From positions 1,503,501 through 1,567,500 of the forward strand of contig NZ_OY771647.1 in assembly GCF_963674925.1 (NCBI RefSeq): DNA of 64,000 bases. The letters are read 5' to 3'. Under the pieces are notes generated by a model that saw nothing but the letters and a program-made list of their open reading frames with translations, had not been told where the DNA came from and searched no databases. This stretch comes from an uncultured Draconibacterium sp. (lineage in GTDB: Bacteria > Bacteroidota > Bacteroidia > Bacteroidales > Prolixibacteraceae). Position 1 is the first letter of the stretch, and each line of letters begins with the position of its first letter. A program made the translations under genes and the position numbers. Positions 51,166-60,205 of this stretch are shown one piece after another.

Positions 51166-53556
51166 ATGAAATCATTTTACCTCTGTTTCGCACTATTATG
51201 TAGTGTTCATCTTGTTCTTGCACAGAACGTAACAATTAGTGGATATGTTACAGATTTAACCACCGGCGAATCACTTATTAATGCAAATATTTATGAAACC
51301 CTAGAAAAGAAAGGTACCGTCAGTAATGTTTACGGTTTCTATAGTCTTACCCTTCCGGCCGGGCAGCATAGCTTGCAGTTTTCTTTTGTCGGTTATAACA
51401 AACAAATCCTCCGTTTAGATTTACAGAAGGATACGGTAATCAATATGAAGCTAAAGCAAATGGCCGATCTTGACGAAATTACTGTACATGCCTCGAAATC
51501 GAATGTTGAACGTACCCAAATGAGTTTAATTGAGCTCCCGACTGCACGTATTGAGAAGCTACCGGTTATACTTGGTGAGCCCGATGTTTTAAAAGTTATT
51601 CAGCTTTTGCCGGGAGTTCAGGCGGGCACCGAAGGCACCAGTGGAATTTATGTTCGGGGAGGCGGTGCCGATCAGAATTTATTTTTACTCGACGGAGTTC
51701 CTGTTTACAACGCCAGTCATTTGTTCGGATTCTTTTCGGTGTTTAATTCCAACGCGGTAAAAACAGTAAATCTTTACAAAGGCGGTTTCCCGGCACGGTT
51801 TGGCGGACGCCTGTCGTCGGTGGTTGATATTCGTATGAAAGAGGGAAACGATCAGGAGTACAAAGGCGAGTTTTCTGTCGGCCTTATTTCTTCACGCTTT
51901 TCGTTTGAAGGGCCAATAAATAAAGGAAAAACCGCTTTTATCGTTTCCGGACGAAGAACTTACATCGACGTATTGGCACAACCGTTTATTCAATTAGCCA
52001 ATAAAAAAGCCGATAATGAAGATATAAACGCCGGGTATTATTTCTACGATCTGAATGCAAAAATAAACCACAGGTTTTCGGATCGCGATCGTTTGTTTCT
52101 GTCGATGTACAGTGGCAAGGATAAAGCCTATGATAAATCAAAATTTACCTCGGTGGAATCAAACTATTACGATAAGTACAATGATAATCTTGGCTGGGGA
52201 AACATTACTTCAGCCTTACGGTGGAACCACGTTTTTAGCCCAAAGTTATTTAGTAATGCTACGCTCACCTACAGTAAATACAGGTTTGATGTTGAGAGTG
52301 ATTATGAATACACTGAACAAGAACATTACGACAGGGATTATTTTCGTTATATGTCGGGGATAAATGACGTAACTGCGAAAATAGATTTTGATTATTACCC
52401 CGCAATAAATCATTCGTTAAAATATGGGGCCTCAAATACCTGGCATACTTTCAGGCCGGGGGTAAACCATGAAAAAACAACCATTGATGAAGATGGGTAT
52501 CAATTGGATCAGGATACAACTTATGGTAACCAAAATATAGCTGCAACCGAATTTGATGCCTATGTGGAAGATAGCTGGAACATCACTCCGCGTTTAAATG
52601 CCAATATCGGATTACACTTTTCGTGGTTTAATGTTCAGAATACCAATTATACTTCGTTTCAACCTCGCCTGGCCTTACGTTACCTGGTTTCTGATAATTT
52701 ATCGGTAAAAGCTTCTTATGCCAAAATGAGTCAGTACATTCATTTGCTGAGCTCCTCAACAATAAGTCTTCCTACCGATTTGTGGTTACCCACTACCCAA
52801 AATGTAAAACCTCAGAATTCGCAGCAATGGGCGGTGGGGGCTGCTTATAATCACAAAAAGGGATATGAATTTTCCGTTGAAGCTTTTTATAAAAAAATGG
52901 ATAACCTGATTGAGTACAAACCCGGAGCAACATTTTCGGGAGTTGGCGAAGGCTGGGAAAGCAAAATTGAAACGGGTAAAGGCTGGTCGTACGGTGCCGA
53001 ATTTATGCTGGAAAAGAAAACCGGAAAAACTACCGGATGGCTGGGTTATACCTTGTCGTGGTCAAACCGCAAATTCGACAATCTGAATTTTGGCGAAACA
53101 TTTCCGGCAAAATACGACCGCAGGCACGATGTTAACCTTGTGCTGAATCACGAAGTCAGTAAAAAATTTGATATCGGTTTAGCCTGGGTTTACGGCACTG
53201 GAAATGCTACTACTTTGGGCGCGCAGGATTATTCGGCCATGCTCCCCGGGATGGGTAGGTATCAGTCAGAAGGAGTGATAACTTATTACGGTGGCCGAAA
53301 CAGTTACCGGATGCCGGCGTATCACCGCCTCGATTTAAGTATGAATTTCCATAAACAAAAAAAGCGCGGCGTTCGCACCTGGACAGTCGGGCTGTATAAT
53401 GCATACAGTCGTCAGAATCCTTTTTTCGTGTATTGGGACAGCAAAACAATCGTTGTTCCCTCTCCTGAAGGAGATTATTATAAAAGGAAACCGGTACTAA
53501 AACAAGTGAGTTTGTTTCCCTTAATTCCTTCTGTTAGTTACACTTTTAAGTTCTAA
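51166..53556 (+). CDS. TonB-dependent outer-membrane receptor
   Basis: 796 residues. Signal peptide of about 19 residues (ending HLVLAQ), CarboxypepD_reg-like domain (about 23-105; ISGYVTDLTTGESLINANIY), plug domain (about 125-230; ILGEPDVLKVIQLLPGVQAG, GIYVRGGGADQNLFLLDGVP, YKGGFPARFGGRLSSVVDI) and a 22-strand barrel ending in Phe (LIPSVSYTFKF). It is followed by a DUF4249 lipoprotein, a pairing common in Bacteroidota. Substrate unknown. Confidence 0.93.
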   Translation: MKSFYLCFALLCSVHLVLAQNVTISGYVTDLTTGESLINANIYETLEKKGTVSNVYGFYSLTLPAGQHSLQFSFVGYNKQILRLDLQKDTVINMKLKQMADLDEITVHASKSNVERTQMSLIELPTARIEKLPVILGEPDVLKVIQLLPGVQAGTEGTSGIYVRGGGADQNLFLLDGVPVYNASHLFGFFSVFNSNAVKTVNLYKGGFPARFGGRLSSVVDIRMKEGNDQEYKGEFSVGLISSRFSFEGPINKGKTAFIVSGRRTYIDVLAQPFIQLANKKADNEDINAGYYFYDLNAKINHRFSDRDRLFLSMYSGKDKAYDKSKFTSVESNYYDKYNDNLGWGNITSALRWNHVFSPKLFSNATLTYSKYRFDVESDYEYTEQEHYDRDYFRYMSGINDVTAKIDFDYYPAINHSLKYGASNTWHTFRPGVNHEKTTIDEDGYQLDQDTTYGNQNIAATEFDAYVEDSWNITPRLNANIGLHFSWFNVQNTNYTSFQPRLALRYLVSDNLSVKASYAKMSQYIHLLSSSTISLPTDLWLPTTQNVKPQNSQQWAVGAAYNHKKGYEFSVEAFYKKMDNLIEYKPGATFSGVGEGWESKIETGKGWSYGAEFMLEKKTGKTTGWLGYTLSWSNRKFDNLNFGETFPAKYDRRHDVNLVLNHEVSKKFDIGLAWVYGTGNATTLGAQDYSAMLPGMGRYQSEGVITYYGGRNSYRMPAYHRLDLSMNFHKQKKRGVRTWTVGLYNAYSRQNPFFVYWDSKTIVVPSPEGDYYKRKPVLKQVSLFPLIPSVSYTFKF

Positions 53557-53590
53557 TGTATCCTTAAACTCAAAAAATAATTCGAATACC

Positions 53591-54667
53591 ATGAAATTCA
53601 AACAAATAATACCAACACTCTTTTCTGTTCTTTTCTTATTTCTTGTTTCCTGCGAAAAAGAGATCGAGTTTAAAGGCGATGAAATAAAACCGATACTGGT
53701 GGTTAACGGCCTTGTTGTATCAGGCGATACGGTTACTGTTAAACTGTCGAAAAGCAGAAGCAAGCTTGAAGATAGTTTCGCCAATGTAGTGGTAGCAAAT
53801 GCCAAAGTAGATTTATATGTTGATGATGTTTTTGCTGAAACTTTAATGCCCGTAAAGGAGATGGTTTATGGCTCAGATGTCCCTCTTGCGCTGGGCAAAT
53901 ACCAGTCTACTGTTATAGGAGAAGCCGGGAAAAGCTACCGGCTTGAAATTGTAGCTGATGGTTTCAGCCCCGTGCGTTGCGAAACAACTGTGCCGGAAGC
54001 TATTGAAATATCGGCCTGGGATACAACAACTGTGAGCAATACAAATGGTTACGGTTATCCGGGGAGAACCGAATTTAGTGTTGAGTTTGATGATAAGGGG
54101 CAGCAGCACAACTATTATCGCTTGCAATCTAAATCAATTGAAGGGCAGGAATTGCGTGGATACATGCCTGATGGAACAATCATACATTCGGATACAGTAC
54201 TTATCAGACCGCAACAATATGAATGGGTTGAGATTCTAAATCCTCAACTTAACGACGCTATAAATGAGGCGGATGAATTAATTACCGGTACGCCCACTAA
54301 TCAATATGCCATTTTTAACGATGACAGCTTTAACGGGAAAAAAATGAAGTTGAGGTTCGAGCTTGGGTATAGTTCTTATTCGTATGGCTACAGCAGTTAT
54401 GATAATAGTGCCAGTTTCAAAATCCGGGACATCTGCCTGTATTCGCTTTCTGAAGATTATTACGAGTATTTGAATTCAGCTAATCTGCATTTTTGGTTTG
54501 ATGAAGATTTCTTTTCCGAACCGGTTCAGGTTTATTCAAACATTATTGGTGGCATTGGCATTTGGGGATCGGCAAGCTATTCTTCATTTTCAGTTTTGGA
54601 AGGTGATTATCCGCTGGATGACAAGGTTTATATAGAGGACGATTATGGTTATGGTTACGGGTATTGA
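53591..54667 (+). CDS. DUF4249 lipoprotein
   Basis: 358 residues. Lipobox LFLVSC (Cys21) followed by EKEIEFKGDEIKPILVVNGL, the usual DUF4249 beginning with a beta-sandwich of SusE-like type. VSGDTVTVKLSKSR and ETTVPEAIEI follow. The C-terminus is rich in Tyr and Gly (DDYGYGYGY). DUF4249 proteins sit beside TonB receptors and probably form a surface lid or substrate-binding partner. It lies 34 bp after the receptor. Confidence 0.88.
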   Translation: MKFKQIIPTLFSVLFLFLVSCEKEIEFKGDEIKPILVVNGLVVSGDTVTVKLSKSRSKLEDSFANVVVANAKVDLYVDDVFAETLMPVKEMVYGSDVPLALGKYQSTVIGEAGKSYRLEIVADGFSPVRCETTVPEAIEISAWDTTTVSNTNGYGYPGRTEFSVEFDDKGQQHNYYRLQSKSIEGQELRGYMPDGTIIHSDTVLIRPQQYEWVEILNPQLNDAINEADELITGTPTNQYAIFNDDSFNGKKMKLRFELGYSSYSYGYSSYDNSASFKIRDICLYSLSEDYYEYLNSANLHFWFDEDFFSEPVQVYSNIIGGIGIWGSASYSSFSVLEGDYPLDDKVYIEDDYGYGYGY

Positions 54668-54768
54668 TTCCGATCACCATGGCATTTTTTTGCCAATATT
54701 TATTTTACCGAATACATATTTTCTATCTTTAAATCCTTTCGATCAATCGAAGAGCTTAAACTATTGAA

Positions 54769-55647
54769 ATGAAAAATATTCCGGTGATTTCGGTAACAGG
54801 AAGATCGTTGGCCGAAGCTTACGAAACAGCACTAATTTATTTGTATGGGAAAGGAACCCGTTTTAAAACGCAGTACGACCGGCCGGGTGATCCGCTGAGT
54901 ATTGATTGTACCATGAATTTAACGATTTTGGAGCCGGAGATCGATCCGATGATTCACACTGCGTTTCCCGGAGGTGTTGACGATTTACGGGAATATGTGC
55001 TGGAACTGGAAGGTTTGAAAGACCACCTGGTAAAAAACTTGAACGATCGGGAAGATAAACGTCCGGAATATACTTACCACGGGCGTCTGCAAAACTACGG
55101 CGTTTGGAACGAACTGGTTGAAGGCGAATCAAAAGAAGTGGGAGCTTTTAAGGTTGATCAGATAAAAAATGTAATCGACAAACTGGCTGAGCAGCCTTTT
55201 ACTCGGCAGGCACAAATGATTACCTGGATGCCTAACATCGATTTTACCTGCGACGATCCGCCAAGTTTACAATCGTTATGGTACCGGATTTTGGAAGACG
55301 AAGACGGAACGTGGTGGCTAAACAGCAATATCCGCTACCGAAGTAACGATGCCTGGAATGCCGGATTTCTGAATATGTTCGGATTTATTCAATTCAGTAA
55401 GGATGTGGTTGCTGCCGGTATTGCAGAAAAAACAGGCAAAACAGTTAAGTTGGGGCGTATGAACTGGCAGGCCGATTCGTACCACATTTATGGAAAAGAT
55501 ATTCGCGCCGCTAAAGAACGCCTGTTTGAGCGCATCAACGATATGGCTTTTGAAGAACGCACCATGAATTTTAACGATCCGCTAATTCGTAAAGTGTACG
55601 ATAATGCGGAAGATGAAATTGTAAAAAGTATAAAGGTATCTAACTAG
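54769..55647 (+). CDS. Thymidylate-synthase-like protein lacking the usual catalytic Cys
   Basis: 292 residues with the thymidylate synthase / dCMP hydroxymethylase fold. Recognisable parts are RQAQMITWMPNIDFTCDDPP (about 150-169), SLQSLWYRILEDEDGTWWLN, and the nucleotide-binding RSNDAWNAGFLNMFGFIQF. In canonical enzymes the nucleophile is the Cys in PPC; here the motif is DDPPS, with Ser, and a Cys lies five residues earlier. The protein may therefore be inactive as a thymidylate synthase, use the shifted Cys, or have another substrate. It stands alone, followed by repeats. Confidence 0.65.
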   Translation: MKNIPVISVTGRSLAEAYETALIYLYGKGTRFKTQYDRPGDPLSIDCTMNLTILEPEIDPMIHTAFPGGVDDLREYVLELEGLKDHLVKNLNDREDKRPEYTYHGRLQNYGVWNELVEGESKEVGAFKVDQIKNVIDKLAEQPFTRQAQMITWMPNIDFTCDDPPSLQSLWYRILEDEDGTWWLNSNIRYRSNDAWNAGFLNMFGFIQFSKDVVAAGIAEKTGKTVKLGRMNWQADSYHIYGKDIRAAKERLFERINDMAFEERTMNFNDPLIRKVYDNAEDEIVKSIKVSN

Positions 55648-56511
55648 TACCTACTAGTCACTAGTCACTAGCTACTAGCTACGAGCTACTAGCTACGAGC
55701 CATTAGTCATTAGTCATTAGTCACAATTATCCAGTTGAGCGAAGCGCAATCCCGTCCGTCGCTTGCCGGACTGCTCCCTCGTGATGACATCGTATGTTAA
55801 ACAGAATGCCGCGGACGGCAACTGACTTGTATCTACTTTATACTTCTTGTCCGCGGCTGATACTTATTAAACAAGTCGTCATTGCGATCCCGATTTATCG
55901 GGAGAAGCAATCTCACGTTGCTCGGGTAACAAGTTACAGGTTACAGGTTACAAGTATCCAGAATCCAGTATGGTAATATAAAAGATCACTTAGGTCCCGT
56001 CCGTCGCTTGCCGGACTGCTCCCTCGTGATGACATCGTATGTTAAACAGAATGCCGCGGACGGCAACTGACTTGTATCTACTTTATACTTCTTGTCCGCG
56101 GCTGATACATATTAAACAAGTCGTCATTGCGATCCCGATTTATCGGGAGAAGCAATCTCTCTTTAATCGGGTTGCGAGTTACAAGCTACGAGTTACGAGT
56201 ATCCAATATCTAGTATCCAGTATCCAATATCCGTACTGCATTATTGCCTATAAAAGGTTTACAAGCGCTTACTCTATTCGTCTAAAAAGTAAAATAGCTG
56301 CACACATAGGTTCGTGTCAATAAAACAACAGGCATCCTTATGCATAAAGTCAATTAAATCATTAATTTAAAGCAAATTTTAAAACTTGAAATGTCCGGTA
56401 AGGATTGTAACTAAATCTCCTGAATTGACTGGTTGATGCTATTTATGAAGCTATTGCTTTCTTGGAAGTTCGATGAGGGAAATCAATAAAATACAGTAAA
56501 ACCTAAAGATT
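55648..56511. repeat. Repeat-rich intergenic region: heptamer arrays and two copies of a 200-bp element
   Basis: No gene in 860 bp. 55650-55727: variants of the heptamers CTAGTCA, CTAGCTA and TTAGTCA in tandem. 55751-55930 and 55996-56170: two direct copies, 245 bp apart, of an element with CCGTCCGTCGCTTGCCGGA, a CCGCGGAC/GTCCGCGG stem, and GTCATTGCGATCCCGA ending in AGAAGCAATCTC. Between and after them are GTTACAG and ATCCAGT heptamer arrays (about 55928-55972 and 56170-56233). A third copy is at 59722-59940. From 56234 to 56511 nothing is recognised. Confidence 0.8.
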
Positions 56512-59500
56512 ATGTTGAAAAGCAAAATACTGAAATTAATCGATTTTGAGAAGGTAAATACCCTTCTTGAGGGTTTTAATAAATCAACAGGTTTTGTTAC
56601 CGCTATCTTAGACCTCGAGGGCAATGTTCTGTCAAAATCAGGATGGCGGCAGATATGTACCGAATTTCATCGTGTACACCCTGAAACTTCCCAAAATTGC
56701 ACCATCAGCGACACGGTGTTGGCCGGGCAAATGAACACAGGCGAAAAATATCATTGTTATAAATGTTTAAACGGATTGATTGATGTTGCCGTTCCAATAA
56801 TTATAAACGGCGAACATATTGCCAATTTGTTTTCCGGTCAGTTCTTTTTTAAATCTCCCGACCCGGCTTTTTTTAAGAAGCAGGCCCAAAAATATGGGTT
56901 TAATGAAGAAAAGTACCTGAAGGCCCTTGATGATGTTCCGATTATTGCTGAAGAGAAAGTAAAAACAATAATGGCATTTCTGCTCGACATGACTAATCTG
57001 ATCAGCGATATGACATTTCAGAAGCAGGAATTAATGGAACTGAACGACGCTTTGCGAACCAGCGAAGAACGTTACCGGCTTGTTTTGGAAAATAGTATGG
57101 ATGCGATAATCCTTAAAACAGCCGATGGATCAATTCTCTCGGCCAATAAAGCAGCATGCGAAATGTTTCAACGGTCAGAAGAAGAAATTTGCCAAGTAGG
57201 TATAAATGGATTAGTGGTGCCGAATGATCCGGGATTTGCAAGCATTCTTGAAGAACAGAAACGAAAAGGAAGAGCTAAAGGTGAACTTTTAATGCGGAGA
57301 AAAAACAACGAAGTTTTTCCTGTTGAAATTTCATCATCGGTTTTTGTCGATCAGGAAGGAATTAGCCGGATAAGCGTGATTATCCGCGATAATACCGAAA
57401 GAAAGTTAACTGAAGCGAAAGTGCGGCAAAAAGATATTGAGTTTAGAAAACTTTCGGCAAATGTTCCCGACCTGCTGTTTCAATTTACCAGGAAACCCGA
57501 CGGCAGCTATTGTGTTCCCATTGCATCTGAAGGCATACAGCACATATTTGGTTGTTCTCCAGAAGATGTTGTCGATAATTTTGACCCGATAGCCAGGGTT
57601 ATTTACCCTGAAGATGCTGCCAGGGTAAATAACGCTATTGAATATTCGGCAGAACATCTGACCTATTTTACCTGTGAGTTTAGGGTACAAATTCCGGGAA
57701 GAAAAATTCAATGGATTTATTCGCGATCAACACCTGAAAGATTACCCGACGGAAGCATTACCTGGTATGGCTTTAATATGGACATTACCAAAATTAAAGA
57801 AACCGAAAAGGAACTGCAAAAAGCAAAAGAACTTGCCGAGCAAAATGAATTGCTTATAGAAAAACAGCTTGGCGAATTACAAAAATCTGAACTTCAACTG
57901 AAACAATCTGAAGAAGAAATTCTGCTTAAAAACAAAATATCGAATTCCATTATTCTGGGTTACGAAGACAAATTCTTTAATTCAATCCTCGATATTATTC
58001 TAAACACTTTAAAATGCTCATTTGGATTTTTTGGATACATTACCGACAAAAAAGGGCAAACATTGGTTTGTCCGACCATGACCTACGGTGTTTGGGGTAA
58101 ATTCCAAATGCCCCATAACACTATCGAATTTCCAAAAGAAGTATGGTCAGGAATATGGGGCGCAAGTCTGGTTAAAAAGAAAAGTATCTTTCGAAATGAA
58201 AATCTGAAATTCCCGATGGGGCATGTTCAACTAAAAAACGCCCTGGCAGTTCCAATTCTGATTCATGAAAAATTAATCGGGCAAATTGTTGTCGCAAATA
58301 AAGAGGGTGGTTTTAATGAAAGCCACAAACATATGCTCGAAGATATTTGCAATTACATAGCTCCTTTGCTGCGAGCTAAACTCAGCGAAGAAAAATATAA
58401 AGCTGAACTTGTTTCTGCTAAAGAGAAAGCCGAAGAAGCCAACCAGTTAAAAACCGAATTTCTGAACAACATGTCGCATGAAATTCGTACTCCAATGAAT
58501 GGGATCATCGGTTATTCAGAGATGCTTAATAATCCGGACATTTCGTACGAAAAAAGAAAGTATTACGCTAAAATTGTGCAAAACAGCAGCTATCAATTGC
58601 TTCGGATTATTGATGATATACTGGAAATTTCAACATTGGAAACACGACAGGAAAAAATTAATGAAACAACATTCTTCCTGAATGATTTCCTAATGGAGCT
58701 TTTTTCAATTTTCAGCCTGAAATCAAAAGAGCGCAATATTCCAATCTATTTAAAAAAGGCCTTGCACAATAACGAAAGCGAAATAAGCACCGATAAATCG
58801 AAACTGAATAAAATACTGGGTAACCTTCTCGAAAATGCCATTAAGTTTACACACTCCGGATTTATCGAATTTGGATATAAAATTGAAGAAAACCATATCG
58901 TTTTCTATGTTAAGGATACCGGAATTGGCATTTCAAGCCATAACAGGGAAATTATTTTTGAACGTTTTTCGCAGGAAGACAAAGAGATTTCCAAAAAACA
59001 CGGAGGATTGGGATTAGGCTTATCCATATCAAAAGAAAATGCCATATTATTGGGAGGCGACATCACGCTGGAATCAAAAAAAGGTGTGGGCTCTACTTTT
59101 TATGTAACCATACCCTATAAACCGGCGAATAATACCAGGCACGAATTACAAGCTGAGTCGTCCGGCAAGGCCTCGGGTACCCCAATTAAAAAATCAACGA
59201 TTCTTGTTGCCGAAGATGAAGAAGTAAACTTTTTATATATCGAGGCGCTGTTTGAAGTAAAAAATGGGAAGAGTTTTAATATCATCCATGCAAAAAATGG
59301 CAAAGAAGCGGTGGATATATGTCTGCAAGGGGAAAAAATTGACATGGTTTTAATGGATATTAAAATGCCCGTAATGAACGGACACGAAGCAACAAAAAAA
59401 ATAAAATCAGATTTTCCCGACTTGCCAATTATTGCCCAAACAGCATATTCTACCCATTCCGACAAACAACTGGCGTTAAAACACGGATGTGATGACTTTA

Positions 59501-59562
59501 TTTCGAAACCGCTTAAAAAAGAGGAATTATTTAAGCTGATAAACAAATACCTGAAAGATTAA
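56512..59562 (+). CDS. Hybrid sensor histidine kinase: PocR-PAS-PAS-GAF-HisKA-HATPase-REC
   Basis: 1016 residues, cytoplasmic (no signal or membrane helix). PocR sensory domain (about 5-165) with Cys-rich SQNCTISDTV and KYHCYKCLNGLIDVAVPI; PAS (about 185-305); PAS_3 (about 310-425); a coiled coil (425-480); GAF (about 485-630; DKKGQTLVCPTMTYGVWG); HisKA with His656 (FLNNMSHEIRTPMNGIIGYS); HATPase (about 760-890; NLLENAIKFTHSG, KDTGIGIS, GGLGLGLSI); and a receiver domain (about 905-1015) with Asp949 (DMVLMDIKMPVMNG). PocR domains bind small hydrocarbon-type ligands in other proteins. No output regulator is adjacent, so the phosphorelay target is unknown. Confidence 0.93.
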   Translation: MLKSKILKLIDFEKVNTLLEGFNKSTGFVTAILDLEGNVLSKSGWRQICTEFHRVHPETSQNCTISDTVLAGQMNTGEKYHCYKCLNGLIDVAVPIIINGEHIANLFSGQFFFKSPDPAFFKKQAQKYGFNEEKYLKALDDVPIIAEEKVKTIMAFLLDMTNLISDMTFQKQELMELNDALRTSEERYRLVLENSMDAIILKTADGSILSANKAACEMFQRSEEEICQVGINGLVVPNDPGFASILEEQKRKGRAKGELLMRRKNNEVFPVEISSSVFVDQEGISRISVIIRDNTERKLTEAKVRQKDIEFRKLSANVPDLLFQFTRKPDGSYCVPIASEGIQHIFGCSPEDVVDNFDPIARVIYPEDAARVNNAIEYSAEHLTYFTCEFRVQIPGRKIQWIYSRSTPERLPDGSITWYGFNMDITKIKETEKELQKAKELAEQNELLIEKQLGELQKSELQLKQSEEEILLKNKISNSIILGYEDKFFNSILDIILNTLKCSFGFFGYITDKKGQTLVCPTMTYGVWGKFQMPHNTIEFPKEVWSGIWGASLVKKKSIFRNENLKFPMGHVQLKNALAVPILIHEKLIGQIVVANKEGGFNESHKHMLEDICNYIAPLLRAKLSEEKYKAELVSAKEKAEEANQLKTEFLNNMSHEIRTPMNGIIGYSEMLNNPDISYEKRKYYAKIVQNSSYQLLRIIDDILEISTLETRQEKINETTFFLNDFLMELFSIFSLKSKERNIPIYLKKALHNNESEISTDKSKLNKILGNLLENAIKFTHSGFIEFGYKIEENHIVFYVKDTGIGISSHNREIIFERFSQEDKEISKKHGGLGLGLSISKENAILLGGDITLESKKGVGSTFYVTIPYKPANNTRHELQAESSGKASGTPIKKSTILVAEDEEVNFLYIEALFEVKNGKSFNIIHAKNGKEAVDICLQGEKIDMVLMDIKMPVMNGHEATKKIKSDFPDLPIIAQTAYSTHSDKQLALKHGCDDFISKPLKKEELFKLINKYLKD

Positions 59563-60205
59563 TTGCTAATGGTCACCTGTTCCGGCGCCCCCGAAGTTTC
59601 GGGGCTTTCGTGTGGTAGAAGCTATAAGCTACAAGTTACAAGTTACAGGTTACAGGTTACAAGCTACGAGCTACGAGTTACGAGTTACGAGTTCCAAGTA
59701 TCCAGAATCCAGTATCGAGCATCCAGTATGGTAATACAAAAGATCACTTCGGTCTCCGTCCGTCTTTTGCCGGACTGCTCCCTCGTGATGACATCGTATG
59801 TTAAACAGAATGCCGCGGACGGCAACTGACTTGTATTTACTTCATACTTCTTGTCCGCGGCTAATGCAACTAAACAAGTCGTCATTGCGATCCCGATTTA
59901 TCGGGAGAAGCAATCTCGCGTTGCTCGGGTTACAAGTTGCAGGTTACAAGTTTCAAGTATCCAGTATCCAGTATCCAGAATCCAGTTAAGCGAAGCGCAA
60001 TCCCGACCGCAGCGTCGGGGCATCCAGCCCAAAGCAAAATTCCCAAACCATTTCCATTATTAAATAATTATTGTTAAGTTAGCTATCCCAAAACCGGTGA
60101 CACCCAGAACGAATAGCAGTGAGAGATTTTTGCCACCCCAGGGATTGAAGTTTAATATGAATATTATTCGTTGGTAAACGACTACAATGGTTTGCGAAAT
60201 AAGAC
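59563..60205. repeat. Repeat-rich intergenic region: heptamer arrays and third copy of the 200-bp element
   Basis: 59578-59606 is a short CCCGAAGTTTCGGGG palindrome with following T residues, possibly a terminator of the kinase. 59618-59698: GTTACAG, GCTACGA and GTTACGA heptamers; 59698-59730: ATCCAGA/ATCCAGT heptamers. 59722-59940: third copy of the 55751 element. 59930-59985: more GTTACAA and ATCCAGT heptamers. From 60040 to 60205 nothing is recognised. Confidence 0.78.

Noticed and set aside
55794..59989. Similar 60-94-residue frames at 55794, 56039 and 59798, all starting MLNRMPRTATDLYLL
   Set aside because: They are the same frame in three copies of a non-coding 200-bp repeat and run into heptamer arrays; nothing suggests translation.
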